From UBA11164 sp002420085 (GTDB lineage: Bacteria > Pseudomonadota > Gammaproteobacteria > Xanthomonadales > Xanthomonadaceae): DNA of 47,813 nucleotides. Location: contig DALYLJ010000004.1 of the NCBI GenBank assembly GCA_031976395.1, positions 1-47,813 on the forward strand, read 5' to 3'. The notes below the pieces were generated by a model, which had not been told where the DNA came from, did no database searches, and was given only the letters and a program-made list of their open reading frames with translations. Both the position numbers and the translations under genes were made by a program. This document shows, one piece after another, positions 23,276-31,282 of the stretch. Numbering within the stretch: the stretch's first letter is position 1; each line of letters starts with the position of its first letter.

Positions 23276-25168
23276 ATGCCTGCAAGCCCGCCATCCGCAC
23301 CGGTGTTCGACAGCAAGCGTTTCCTGCGTGGGCTGACCACGGCACCCGGCGTCTATCGCATGATCGATGCCGAGGGCGAACTGCTGTACATCGGCAAGGC
23401 GGCCTCGCTCAAGGCCCGGGTCGCCAGTTATTTCACCGGTTCGCCGTCGTTGCGCATCCAGCACATGGTCGCCCGGATCGCCGCCATCGAGGTGACCGTC
23501 ACCCGCACCGAAGCCGAAGCCCTGTTGCTTGAGAACCGCCTGATCAAGGCGCACAAGCCGCGCTACAACGTGCTGCTGCGCGACGACAAGAGCTATCCCT
23601 ACATCCATCTGTCCGAGCACCAGTGGCCGCGCCTGGGCTTCTATCGGGGGCAGCGCAAGACCGCCGGTCGGCTGTTCGGGCCATATCCGAGCGTGATCGC
23701 GGTGCGCGAGGCGATCACCGCCCTGCATCGGTTGTTCGGTCTGCGTGGCTGTCCGGACACGGTGTTCCGCAACCGCAGCCGGCCGTGCCTGCAATACCAG
23801 ATCGGTCGTTGCAGCGGTCCCTGCGTCGGTCTGGTGTCCGAACACGACTATCAGGAGCGCATCCGTCAGGCGGTCGATTTTCTGGAGGGCCGGAGTGATG
23901 CCCTGATCGTCGAGTTCGGCCACCGGATGGAGTCGGCCAGCGATGCTCTTGATTTCGAGACGGCCGCCCGCTGGCGCGATCGGATCACCGACCTGCGGGC
24001 GGTCCAGGCCAAGCAGTTCGTCGATGGCCATCCTTCCGATCTGGACGTGATCGCCTGTGTGGTCTCGGCGGGCCGCGCCTGCGTCGCGCTGACCAGTTTC
24101 CGCGATGGCAGCAATCGCGGCACCCGAACCTTCCTGCCACGCTGCAATGGTGAGGACGATCCGGCGGCGATCCTGGCTGCGTTCGTCGGTCAGCACTACC
24201 TGGACCTGGTTCCGCCGCCCGAGATCGTGCTCGATCGCGCCCTCGATGATGGCGAGGCGCTGCAAGCCATGCTGAGCGAGAAGAGCGGCCGTCGGGTGTT
24301 GTTGCGGCATCGGGTGCGCGGCGAGCGTGCCGGCTTCCTGGCGCTCGCCAGCCGCAATGCCGAACTGACGCTGGCCGGCGAACTGGACAGCCACGCCGGC
24401 CAGCAGCGTCGTCGCGAGGCGCTCGCCGAGTTGCTCGGTCTGGCTGGTCCACCCGAGCGGATCGAGTGCTTCGACATCAGCCACACCCAGGGCGAAGCCA
24501 CCATTGCCGCCTGTGTGGTGTTCGATGGCGACGGCCCGAGACGCGACCAGTATCGGCGTTTCAACATCGCAACGGCGGCACCCGGCGACGACTACGCGGC
24601 GATGGAAGAGGCCCTGCTTCGGCGGTTCCGCAAGGTGGTCGAAGGCGGCATCGCGCCGGATCTGCTGCTGATCGATGGCGGCAAGGGCCAACTCGCTCGT
24701 GCCCGGCTCGTGCTGACCCGGCTCGGCCTGTCCGGACTGCGTGTGGTCGGCGTGGCCAAGGGCGAGGCGCGCAAGGCCGGCGCTGAGACGCTGATCGTCG
24801 ATGACGGCCTCGGCGATCGGCACGAATGCCGTCCGGGTGCAGCATCGCCGGCCCTGCAATTGATCCAGCAGGTGCGCGACGAAGCCCACCGATTCGCGAT
24901 TGCCGGACACCGTGCTCGGCGGGCCAAGCTTCGGCGAACCAGTCGGCTGGAGGATATTCCGGGCATCGGGCCGCGTCGCAGAGCCGCCCTGCTGCGCCAT
25001 TTCGGTGGTCTGGAGGGGTTGCGTGCCGCCGGTCCGGACGAGATCGCGCGGGCACCGGGCGTCAGTGCCGGGCTGGCCGAGCGAATCTACGCCACACTGC
25101 ACGGCACCGAGCCTGCGGAACGGGCACAATCGCCGACAACCCCGGCGTCGCACCGTCTTTCGACATGA
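23276..25168 (+). CDS. uvrC: Excinuclease ABC subunit C
   Basis: A 630-residue UvrC. The N-terminal GIY-YIG nuclease (GVYRMIDAEGELLYIGKAASLKARVASYF) makes the 3' incision. YQIGRCSGPCVGLVS is the Cys cluster, and a UVR motif (SASDALDFETAARWRDRI) binds UvrB. The RNase H-like endonuclease half has IECFDISHTQGE and DLLLIDGGKGQL and makes the 5' incision. The C-terminal tandem HhH begins EDIPGIGPRRRAALLRHFGG. No LexA-like box is evident upstream. Its TGA overlaps the pgsA ATG (ATGA), so the two are translationally coupled, a pairing common in gammaproteobacteria. Confidence 0.98.
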   Translation: MPASPPSAPVFDSKRFLRGLTTAPGVYRMIDAEGELLYIGKAASLKARVASYFTGSPSLRIQHMVARIAAIEVTVTRTEAEALLLENRLIKAHKPRYNVLLRDDKSYPYIHLSEHQWPRLGFYRGQRKTAGRLFGPYPSVIAVREAITALHRLFGLRGCPDTVFRNRSRPCLQYQIGRCSGPCVGLVSEHDYQERIRQAVDFLEGRSDALIVEFGHRMESASDALDFETAARWRDRITDLRAVQAKQFVDGHPSDLDVIACVVSAGRACVALTSFRDGSNRGTRTFLPRCNGEDDPAAILAAFVGQHYLDLVPPPEIVLDRALDDGEALQAMLSEKSGRRVLLRHRVRGERAGFLALASRNAELTLAGELDSHAGQQRRREALAELLGLAGPPERIECFDISHTQGEATIAACVVFDGDGPRRDQYRRFNIATAAPGDDYAAMEEALLRRFRKVVEGGIAPDLLLIDGGKGQLARARLVLTRLGLSGLRVVGVAKGEARKAGAETLIVDDGLGDRHECRPGAASPALQLIQQVRDEAHRFAIAGHRARRAKLRRTSRLEDIPGIGPRRRAALLRHFGGLEGLRAAGPDEIARAPGVSAGLAERIYATLHGTEPAERAQSPTTPASHRLST

Positions 25169-25722
25169 ACCTGACCCTGCCCAATCTGCTGACCCTGTTC
25201 CGGATCGCCCTGATTCCTGTTCTGGTGATCGTGTTCTATCTGCCATTTCAGTGGACCCATCTCGCCGCCGTGGTGGTGTTCGTGCTGGCGGCACTGACCG
25301 ACTGGGCCGATGGCTGGGTCGCCCGGCGCTACAGCCAGTATTCCGAGTTTGGCGCCTTCCTTGATCCGGTGGCCGACAAGCTGATGGTCTCGACCGCGCT
25401 GTTTCTGATCGTGCAGAAGGATCCGACCGTCTACATGGCGCTGACCTCGGCGGTGATCGTCGGGCGCGAGATCGCCATCTCGGCCCTGCGCGAGTGGATG
25501 TCGGCCATCGGCCACAGCGGTCGGGTCAAGGTCGCCTGGATCGGCAAGATCAAGACCATCGTCCAGATGGTCGCGATCTCCCTGCTGCTCTATCGCGAGC
25601 CGCTGCACAGCCTGCCGATCTACCTGCTCGGTGAGGTGCTGATCGGCATCGCCGCCGGCCTGACCCTGTGGTCGGGCCTCGGCTACCTCAAGGCTGCCTG
25701 GCCGGCGATGCGCGGACGCTGA
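25165..25722 (+). CDS. pgsA: CDP-diacylglycerol-glycerol-3-phosphate 3-phosphatidyltransferase
   Basis: A 185-residue integral membrane enzyme that makes phosphatidylglycerol phosphate from CDP-DAG and glycerol 3-phosphate. It begins MNLTLPNLLTLFRI, the standard PgsA start, and contains the complete CDP-alcohol phosphotransferase motif: D49-G-x2-A-R54, Gly63, Asp67 and Asp71. Four to five helices follow. ATG 25165 overlaps the uvrC stop by 4 bp. The next gene, tRNA-Leu, begins 135 bp downstream. Confidence 0.97.
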   Translation: MNLTLPNLLTLFRIALIPVLVIVFYLPFQWTHLAAVVVFVLAALTDWADGWVARRYSQYSEFGAFLDPVADKLMVSTALFLIVQKDPTVYMALTSAVIVGREIAISALREWMSAIGHSGRVKVAWIGKIKTIVQMVAISLLLYREPLHSLPIYLLGEVLIGIAAGLTLWSGLGYLKAAWPAMRGR

Positions 25723-25857
25723 GTGTGGCGGCTCGCCTGGCGGGAGCGATCGCTCCAATGGCTGGCCTGTCCCTGGGTATCCGGCTGCTCCGGCCGGCCG
25801 ATGCCTGTGCGGTCCGCCCACGCGGGTCGATTTTGGTTTAGGCTTGAGCCCGGTTTG

Positions 25858-26170
25858 GCCCGAGTGGTGAAACGGGTAGACACAAGGGACTTGAACGATT
25901 TGAGCCTTCGGGGGGAAACGCCCGAAGTGAAGCCCGTCAAAGTCGGCGAACGCCCTGAATGCTTTGACATTCGAGCCAACGCCGAGCCAAGTCCGAGCCA
26001 TCCGGCCGGGAAGGTGTAGAGAGCAGACGGCGGGCACCTACGGCCGCAAGGCTAGGGTGAAGGCGTGCTCCAGCCCACGAACAGTGCAATCGCGCTGGCG
26101 GCGAAAGTCGAAGTGGGACGAAAATCCCTCGCCGCAAGGCGTGCCGGTTCGACTCCGGCCTCGGGCACCA
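25858..26170 (+). tRNA. tRNA-Leu(UAA), interrupted by a group I intron
   Basis: Exon 1 is 25858-25892 and exon 2 is 26121-26170. Joined, they give an 85-nt class II tRNA. The acceptor stem GCCCGAG pairs perfectly with CTCGGGC (26160-26166); the D arm is GTG...CAC; the anticodon stem AGGGA pairs with TCCCT around CTTAAAA, so the anticodon is UAA. The variable arm is CGCC-GCAA-GGCG, and the T stem GCCGG pairs with CCGGC around TTCGACT. CCA is encoded (26168-26170). The intron falls between anticodon bases 34 and 35, the same site as the intron of cyanobacterial and plastid tRNA-Leu(UAA). The perfect exon pairings argue against a pseudogene. Standard tRNA searches without intron models would miss it. 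Confidence 0.93.
25893..26120 (+). ncRNA. Group I intron (IC3-like ribozyme) in tRNA-Leu(UAA)
   Basis: 228 nt. P1 is the exon CTT (25890-25892) with GAG (25902-25904), ending in the required U-G wobble at the 5' splice site. P2 is CTTCGGG (25906-25912) with CCCGAAG (25921-25927). P3 is GCCCG (25932-25936) with CGGGC (26031-26035). P7 is GAGCA (26021-26025) with TGCTC (26066-26070). P8 is the hairpin 26037-26056 with a GCAA loop. The last base, 26120, is the conserved terminal G. The order of elements and stretches such as TTGAGCC and GGAAGGTG parallel the Anabaena tRNA-Leu intron as I remember it. No homing endonuclease frame is present. Self-splicing is predicted, not shown. Confidence 0.9.
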
Positions 26171-26265
26171 TAGCCGGACCTCGGAATCGACCCGGCCTCT
26201 TCGCGCCGGTCGGTGCGGGTGGCAGCCGGTGCGACGACACCAATCAGAACCGCCAGGAGCAAACC

Positions 26266-27024
26266 ATGCCGATCGCTGGAATCGGGCTTCATGTCATCTT
26301 TGCCGCGCTGTGTGCGATCCACGTGGTCCGCAGCCGCCAGCCGCTGTACTGGCTGTTCATCCTGTTTGCCTTTCCGATGATCGGCAGCCTGGTCTATTTC
26401 TTCGCGGTCTACCTGCCGGATTCTCGGCTCCAGCGCGGTGCCATGCGGGCGGTGTCGGCCGCCGCTCGTGCGATCGACCCGACCCGCGAGTTGCGCGAGG
26501 CGCGCTCGGCATTCGAGGACACCCCCAACACCGACAATCGGATGCGCTTGGCGGCGGCCTTGCTGGAACTCGGCGATGCGGCGGCGGCGGTCGATCACTA
26601 CCGTGCCTGCCTGGCGGGCCCTTTGGCGTCCGATCCGGACATCATGCTCAGTCTGGCGCGCGCCCTGGTCGAGAGCCAGCGCTACCCGGAGGCGCTCGAT
26701 TCGCTCGAACGGCTGCGCCGTGACCAGCCGGACTTCCGTTGCGAGGCGGTTTCGCTGCTGATCGCCCGCAGCCTGGCCGGCAACGCCCGAAACGCCGAGG
26801 CCCGCCAGGAGTTCGAGTCGGCCATGGCGCGATTCGGCACCTATGAGGCGAAGGCCGAGTACGCCATCTGGGCCTGGGCGGTGGGCGATCGATCGACCGC
26901 CGAGCAACTCGATGTCGATCTCGACCGGATATCATCGCGCTGGAACGCGCTGACCCGCTCGCTCAACGAGCCGGTACAGCGTCGCCTGCTGGCCGCCCGG
27001 CAACTGGCCAACCGCCGGTCATGA
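26266..27024 (+). CDS. TPR membrane protein with PLDc_N-like N terminus
   Basis: A 252-residue protein. Two hydrophobic segments at the N terminus (GIGLHVIFAALCAIHVV and LYWLFILFAFPMIGSLVYFFAVYLP) have the 'RQPLYWLFILFAFPMIGSLVYF' character of phospholipase-D-nuclease N-terminal regions. They are followed by about five helical repeats of TPR type (MRLAAALLELGDAAAAVDHYRACL; MLSLARALVESQRYPEALDSLERL). ATG 26266 has AGGAG (26254-26258) at good spacing. Likely an inner-membrane scaffold; partner unknown. It starts 96 bp after the tRNA. Confidence 0.82.
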   Translation: MPIAGIGLHVIFAALCAIHVVRSRQPLYWLFILFAFPMIGSLVYFFAVYLPDSRLQRGAMRAVSAAARAIDPTRELREARSAFEDTPNTDNRMRLAAALLELGDAAAAVDHYRACLAGPLASDPDIMLSLARALVESQRYPEALDSLERLRRDQPDFRCEAVSLLIARSLAGNARNAEARQEFESAMARFGTYEAKAEYAIWAWAVGDRSTAEQLDVDLDRISSRWNALTRSLNEPVQRRLLAARQLANRRS

Positions 27025-27080
27025 TCGGGTCGGCCACGGCTGGCGCAGTGGTGTGATTCGATGCCTGTGCGGCGGCTGCG

Positions 27081-27605
27081 ATGCCGATGCATGAAGCCAT
27101 GATCGATGGCGATTCCGATCCTGGTGTGCGCATGCATGGCTTGACCCAGGCGTATCGCGCGGCGGCCTATGTACTGAGATCCGATTCGGGGGAGCCGATC
27201 GTCATGCGGATCGGCCGTCGATGCCCCGAGATTGCCGACCTGCTGACCGTCTCAGGGGTCGCCACGGCGGCCTTCCTGACCGCCTGGAATCCGGGCAGCC
27301 GGCGCGACCTGGACGACACTGCGCAGCAGGCGCGCCAGCAGCGCCTGTGTGACGATCTGGTCCGGATGGGCATCGGCTGGCTGCCTGGCGAGGGACGGGA
27401 CGATTCCGGCGATTGGCGCGAGCCGAGTGTGCTGGCGCTCGGTCTGGATCGCGTCTCGGCCGCCCGGTTGGCCGAGCGCTACGGTCAGTTCGGCTTCGTG
27501 CAGGTCGGCCTGGATGGCGTGGCCGAGCTTGTGCTCGTTTCGGGCCGGGAGGGTCAGTCCGCGTCCGACATCGATCACAAGCGTCCCGACAGAATCAGTC
27601 CGTAG
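27081..27605 (+). CDS. DUF3293 domain-containing protein
   Basis: A 174-residue soluble protein. YRAAAYVLRSDSGEPIVMRIGR followed by TAAFLTAWNPGSR and a GEGRDDSGDWREPSVLALGLD block is the DUF3293 pattern; the family has no known reaction. Start is uncertain: 27081, 27087, 27099 and 27132 are all in-frame ATGs, and only the part from YRAAAY on is conserved in character. Its last 31 bp overlap, tail to tail, the 3' end of the sigma-factor gene on the other strand. Confidence 0.8.
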   Translation: MPMHEAMIDGDSDPGVRMHGLTQAYRAAAYVLRSDSGEPIVMRIGRRCPEIADLLTVSGVATAAFLTAWNPGSRRDLDDTAQQARQQRLCDDLVRMGIGWLPGEGRDDSGDWREPSVLALGLDRVSAARLAERYGQFGFVQVGLDGVAELVLVSGREGQSASDIDHKRPDRISP

Positions 27606-28729
27606 ATCAGCCCACCGCCGCCGCAGACCAGGCCGAGCAGGATGCCGAACCCGCACAGGATGCGTTCGCGCCGACGGCGTCGTTGGGCGCCTTCGGGGTC
27701 GATCCGGGCTTCGAGCGCATGTCGGCGTTGGAGGATGCGCGGTTGGACGATCGCCGACTGCCAGAGGATGGTGGCGAAGAAGGCCAGCGAGACCAGCACG
27801 GGCATCAGCCAGCCCTGGCTCCAGACCCGGGTGGCGACGATGCCGAGCAGGAAGACCACGGTGGCACCGGCATTGATCCAGGCACTGCGGGTGAGTTCGC
27901 GCCGCTCGCGCTGGTCGATGCTGCCGCGCAATTGCCGTTTCAGACCCCAGAAGATGCCGGCGAAGGCGCCGAACAGGCCGATCGCGGCGCTGCCGAGGCT
28001 GGCCGTGACGGCCTTGAGCAGGGTCTGGCCGGTGGCGGCTGCACCGCCGGCCAGCAGGCTGGCGGCGGCTGCCGGTGGACTGGCCAGTGCCAAAGCGGCG
28101 GCGATGCTGCCAGCGAAGGCTGCCGAGGGGGCGCTGCTGCGTGCGAATTCGCCGAGGCGTTCGATGTAGTCGGTGCGGATGGCGGTGCGGGCGCGGGACA
28201 GCCGTTTCCGCACCACGTCGTCGCTCAATCCGAGCAGGATCGCGACCTGCCGGCTGCTCTGGCCTTCCCGGTAGTACAGCAGCAGGATTTCCCGGGTGTC
28301 GTCGGGCAGTCGATCGAGGATGTCCGAGGCGATCCGCTGACGTTCGGCGAGGTCATGTCGTTCGGCCGGACAGGGTGTGCCGTCGGCGATTCCGGCAATC
28401 AGATCGGTGGGGTCGTCGGCCAGTTCGCGCCGACGCCGGGACGCCCGCAGATGGTCGCGGGCCAGGTTGCGGGTGATCTGACGCAGCCAGGGCAGGAAGC
28501 TGTCGGGGTTGTGCAGATGGCCCAGATGCTGCCACGCCTTGAGGAAGGCTTCCTGAGCGATGTCTTCGCTGGTCGCGACGTCGCGGACGTGGGCGAGGGC
28601 GATGCCGGTGATGCTGTTCTGGCAGGCGCGAACCAGATGGCCATAGGCGGTCCGGTCGCCGTTGGCGGCGGCCGGCAGATGGCGACGGATCTGATCGTCG
28701 AGTGGCGAATCGAGGCGATGGCGAGTCAT
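27575..28729 (-). CDS. ECF sigma factor with C-terminal membrane extension
   Basis: 384 residues. Region sigma2 (AYGHLVRACQNSITGIALAHVRDVATSEDIAQEAFLKAW) carries the core-binding and -10-reading helix. Sigma4 follows (LDRLPDDTREILLLYYREGQSSRQVAILLGLSDDVVRKRLSRARTAIR). The remaining about 190 residues hold four or so hydrophobic segments (from AGSIAAALALASP to CGFGILLGLVCGGGGLIYGLI). Some ECF groups have such membrane tails instead of a separate anti-sigma factor, so activity may be sensed or restrained in cis. No anti-sigma gene is adjacent. It follows DUF2007 by 63 bp. Targets are unknown; the stress-type lipid operon in this window is one speculation. Confidence 0.9.
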   Translation of the reverse strand: MTRHRLDSPLDDQIRRHLPAAANGDRTAYGHLVRACQNSITGIALAHVRDVATSEDIAQEAFLKAWQHLGHLHNPDSFLPWLRQITRNLARDHLRASRRRRELADDPTDLIAGIADGTPCPAERHDLAERQRIASDILDRLPDDTREILLLYYREGQSSRQVAILLGLSDDVVRKRLSRARTAIRTDYIERLGEFARSSAPSAAFAGSIAAALALASPPAAAASLLAGGAAATGQTLLKAVTASLGSAAIGLFGAFAGIFWGLKRQLRGSIDQRERRELTRSAWINAGATVVFLLGIVATRVWSQGWLMPVLVSLAFFATILWQSAIVQPRILQRRHALEARIDPEGAQRRRRRERILCGFGILLGLVCGGGGLIYGLILSGRL

Positions 28730-28792
28730 GATCGGGCAGGGACAGTGGCGTCATGCTCCAGGACGACGGTCATCGGCGGATGTGACCGCGAC

Positions 28793-29179
28793 CTACCAGA
28801 TCCGGGCGAATACCAGCAGGGCGGCGATCGCGATTGCACTCAACAGGGCCAGGCGCAGGCGGAATGGCCAGGGATTGGCGGCCACCTGCTCGACCGGTCG
28901 GGCATGTTCGGGCAGGAAGGATTCGCGCCGGGTCGATTCGATCAGGCCGGCCGCATGCAGCAGATCGCGGGCGCGGCCGAAGTCGCGGCTGTGGACGACC
29001 CATACGGCCGATTGCTTGCCGCCTTCACCGCGCGCCAGATCGGTGTAGCTGTAGGTGCCTCGGCGATTGCCCTTGTAGCTGCGCGGGTTGGAGATGTAGG
29101 TCTCGATCCCCTGTTCGTTGAGCAACTGGGCGGCCGATTCGACGTTTTCGAGTCGAGGAGAGGTGAAGATCTGACGCAT
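28793..29179 (-). CDS. DUF2007-type protein with C-terminal membrane helix
   Basis: A 128-residue protein beginning MRQIFTSPRLENVESAAQLLNEQGIETYISN, the DUF2007 'putative signal transducing protein' pattern, with SAVWVVHSRDFGRARDLL in the middle and a single C-terminal membrane segment (LRLALLSAIAIAALLVFARIW). It resembles proteins annotated 'pathogenicity-like' in Xanthomonas, with no defined function. It lies between tesB (34 bp away) and the sigma factor, all on the same strand. Confidence 0.83.
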   Translation of the reverse strand: MRQIFTSPRLENVESAAQLLNEQGIETYISNPRSYKGNRRGTYSYTDLARGEGGKQSAVWVVHSRDFGRARDLLHAAGLIESTRRESFLPEHARPVEQVAANPWPFRLRLALLSAIAIAALLVFARIW

Positions 29180-29213
29180 GGGTTCGGTTCCGTGGGTGCA
29201 GTCCGAGCGAAAC

Positions 29214-30080
29214 TCAGTCGGACAGAACCCGGATCATGCCTTCCTGGGCGGTGGCGGCGACCAGGCGGCCGGCGGTGTCGTAGATCAGTCCACGCGCCAG
29301 GCCACGGGCACCCTGGGCGGTCGGGCTGTCGCAGGCATAGAGCAGCCACTGGTCGATCCGGAATGGGCGATGGAACCACAGGGCGTGGTCGAGGCTGGCC
29401 ATCTGGACATTGGGTTGCAGGTAGCTGATGCCGTGCGGGAAGGTGGTGGTACCGATCAGATGGAAATCGGAGGCGTAGGCAAGCAGCGAGCGGTGCTGCG
29501 CCGGGTCGTCACCGATCCGGGCGCCGAGGCGAAACCAGACCTGCTGGTAGGGTGGCTGCTTGCTCGGCTGGAGTTCGTTGCGCGGATAGACCGGTCGGAA
29601 CTCGAACGGGCCGCGCCGACTCAGCCAGCGCTGCAATTTCGCCGGCAATCGCGCCATCACTTCGGGTGCCAGTGGCTCTGGTTCCGGCAGTTCGTCGGGG
29701 GCGGGCACTTCCGGCATCGAAATCTGGTGCTCGGCTCCCGGTTCCGGGCGCTGGAACGAGGCGGCGAACACCAGGATCGGCTGGCCGTGCTGGATCGCGC
29801 TGACCCGGCGAACTGAAAAGCTCTTGCCGTCACGGGTGCGGTCCACGTCGTAGACGATCGGACTGCCGACATCGCCGGCGCGCAGAAAGTAGGCGTGCAG
29901 GGAATGCACGGCGCGATCCGGTTCGACCGTCCGCTGGGCGGCCGACAATGCCTGGCCGAGCACCTGACCGCCGAATACGTACTTGGTGCCGATATCCCGG
30001 CTTGCGCCCCGGAACAGGTTGTCTTCCAGAGGTTCGAGCCGAAGCAGGTCGAGCAACTCGTCAACGACGAGGTCGGTCAT
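29214..30080 (-). CDS. tesB: Acyl-CoA thioesterase II
   Basis: A 288-residue double-hotdog thioesterase that hydrolyses acyl-CoA to free fatty acid and CoA. Family signatures are NLFRGASRDIGTKYVFGGQVLGQALSAAQRTV, HSLHAYFLRAGDVGSPIVYDVDRTRDGKSFSVRRV, and in the second hotdog YASDFHLIGT, MASLDHALWFHRPFRIDQWLLY and ARGLARGLIYD. The catalytic Asp/Gln/Thr triad region (ASDF...TTTF) is present. A consensus TATAAT box lies about 25 bp upstream. Divergent from hutG. Confidence 0.96.
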   Translation of the reverse strand: MTDLVVDELLDLLRLEPLEDNLFRGASRDIGTKYVFGGQVLGQALSAAQRTVEPDRAVHSLHAYFLRAGDVGSPIVYDVDRTRDGKSFSVRRVSAIQHGQPILVFAASFQRPEPGAEHQISMPEVPAPDELPEPEPLAPEVMARLPAKLQRWLSRRGPFEFRPVYPRNELQPSKQPPYQQVWFRLGARIGDDPAQHRSLLAYASDFHLIGTTTFPHGISYLQPNVQMASLDHALWFHRPFRIDQWLLYACDSPTAQGARGLARGLIYDTAGRLVAATAQEGMIRVLSD

Positions 30081-30105
30081 GGGCGGATCTCGGGCGGAGC
30101 GTCCG

Positions 30106-30111
30106 ATTATA
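30106..30111 (-). promoter_or_regulatory. -10 element for tesB
   Basis: The minus strand reads a perfect TATAAT here, placing transcription start near 30099 and a leader of about 19 nt before ATG 30080. No good -35 is found 16-18 bp upstream. Confidence 0.45.
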
Positions 30112-30208
30112 CGAAACCGCTGGTCGATGCCGGATCCCGCGCGCTGTCATCGGCGGCCCGGCCGGAATGCCGCAGGCTCGATCGATGTCGATCGTGTTCG
30201 GCTCGCGC

Positions 30209-30214
30209 TAGACT
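30209..30214 (+). promoter_or_regulatory. -10 element for hutG, leaderless transcript likely
   Basis: TAGACT ends six bases before ATG 30221, so transcription would begin at or next to the start codon. No Shine-Dalgarno sequence lies upstream of that ATG, in agreement with a leaderless mRNA. The -35 is weak. Confidence 0.35.
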
Positions 30215-30220
30215 GGCCTG

Positions 30221-31009
30221 ATGGCGCTCCCCCCGACACCAGGTTTCGAGTTGATTCGCGGCAACCGCCCGCTGTTGCTCAGTCTGCCGCACGACGGCTG
30301 CGAGGCACCGCCCGGTTTCGCCGTGCGCCTGACTCCGGAGGCGGCACGGCTGCCTGATACCGACTGGCACGTGGCCCGGCTCTACGATTTCGCGGTGGGC
30401 CAGGGGGCGTCGGTGCTCCGGCCGCGCTACACGCGGTATCTGATCGATCTCAATCGGCCGCCGGACGATGCGCCGCTGTATCCGGGACAGAACGGCACCG
30501 GTCTGTGCCCGCTGCGACGCTTCGATGGCGGGCCGATCTACCGCGATGGCATGGCGCCCGATGCCGGTGAGCGGCAGCATCGGGTCGCGACCTACTGGCA
30601 GCCGTATCACGCTGCCCTGGCCGACGAACTCGAACGCCTGCATCGGCTGCATGGCCGGGTGGTGTTGTGGGAGGGCCATTCGATCCGCAGCGAGTGCCCC
30701 TTGCTGTTCGAGGGCCGCCTGCCCGACCTCAACCTGGGCTGTGTCGATGGCCGGAGTTGTTCCCCGGCGCTGCGCGAACGTCTGGCGGCGGTGTTGGCCG
30801 GGCAGGATCGATTCAGTCACGTCATCGATGGCCGTTTCAAGGGCGGTTACATCACCCGCCATTACGGACAGCCGCAGCGGTCGGTGGAGGCCGTGCAACT
30901 GGAGATCGCCCAGTGTGCCTACATGGACGAGGCCACGTTCGAGTACCGTGAGGATCTGGCCGAGCGGGTGCGGCCGATCCTGCTCCGCCTGTTCGAGGTT
31001 TGCCTGTGA
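30221..31009 (+). CDS. hutG: N-formylglutamate amidohydrolase (HutG-type)
   Basis: A 262-residue zinc hydrolase that releases formate and glutamate from N-formylglutamate, the last step of one histidine-degradation route. Ligand motifs are LLLSLPHDGCE, LPDTDWHVARLYDF and VVLWEGHSI. The substrate arginine loop is RYTRYLIDLNRPPDD, and the C terminus has RFKGGYITRHYGQP. No other hut genes are nearby, so the enzyme may serve a broader formyl-amino-acid role. A small membrane gene follows after 13 bp. Confidence 0.95.
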   Translation: MALPPTPGFELIRGNRPLLLSLPHDGCEAPPGFAVRLTPEAARLPDTDWHVARLYDFAVGQGASVLRPRYTRYLIDLNRPPDDAPLYPGQNGTGLCPLRRFDGGPIYRDGMAPDAGERQHRVATYWQPYHAALADELERLHRLHGRVVLWEGHSIRSECPLLFEGRLPDLNLGCVDGRSCSPALRERLAAVLAGQDRFSHVIDGRFKGGYITRHYGQPQRSVEAVQLEIAQCAYMDEATFEYREDLAERVRPILLRLFEVCL

Positions 31010-31022
31010 GGGAGGTCTGTCC

Positions 31023-31241
31023 GTGAAGAATGCCGATTCCGCGCCGCATCACCTGAATGGCGCGCCGGTCTGGCGACGCCTGCTGGCCCTGGCCGTGCTG
31101 GCCCTGTTCGCCTACCTGATCTGGGCGGCGACGACCGGCGCCTACGATCGTCAGGTCGATCGGGTCGCTGACTGGCTGGCCCGGAATTTCCATGCGCTGC
31201 TCGACTGGCTGGCCGGGCTCTGGCGCAGCCTGACCGGCTGA
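31023..31241 (+). CDS. Small membrane protein downstream of hutG
   Basis: 72 residues from GTG 31023, with GGGAGG (31010-31015) eight bases before it. A polar N terminus leads to one membrane helix (LLALAVLALFAYLIWAATTGAY) and an amphipathic Trp-rich C terminus (VADWLARNFHALLDWLAGLWRSLTG). No family recognised. Spacing and the ribosome site argue that it is translated from the hutG transcript; it converges with parE. Confidence 0.6.
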   Translation: MKNADSAPHHLNGAPVWRRLLALAVLALFAYLIWAATTGAYDRQVDRVADWLARNFHALLDWLAGLWRSLTG

Positions 31242-31282
31242 TCGGGCCAGCGGCTGGATCGTCAGCGGCCTCGGAGCCGTGC

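Noticed and set aside
22934..25294. 786-codon minus-strand frame antisense to uvrC
   Set aside because: uvrC is complete and conserved on the plus strand; the antisense frame has no recognisable domain.
25858..26170. Reading the tRNA-Leu as a broken pseudogene or an insertion-disrupted remnant
   Set aside because: All stems of the joined tRNA pair perfectly, CCA is encoded, and the insert folds with group I P1-P8 elements and a terminal G.
27413..29428. 671-codon plus-strand frame over the sigma factor and DUF2007 genes
   Set aside because: Antisense to recognised genes; Gln/Gly/Ala-rich shadow.
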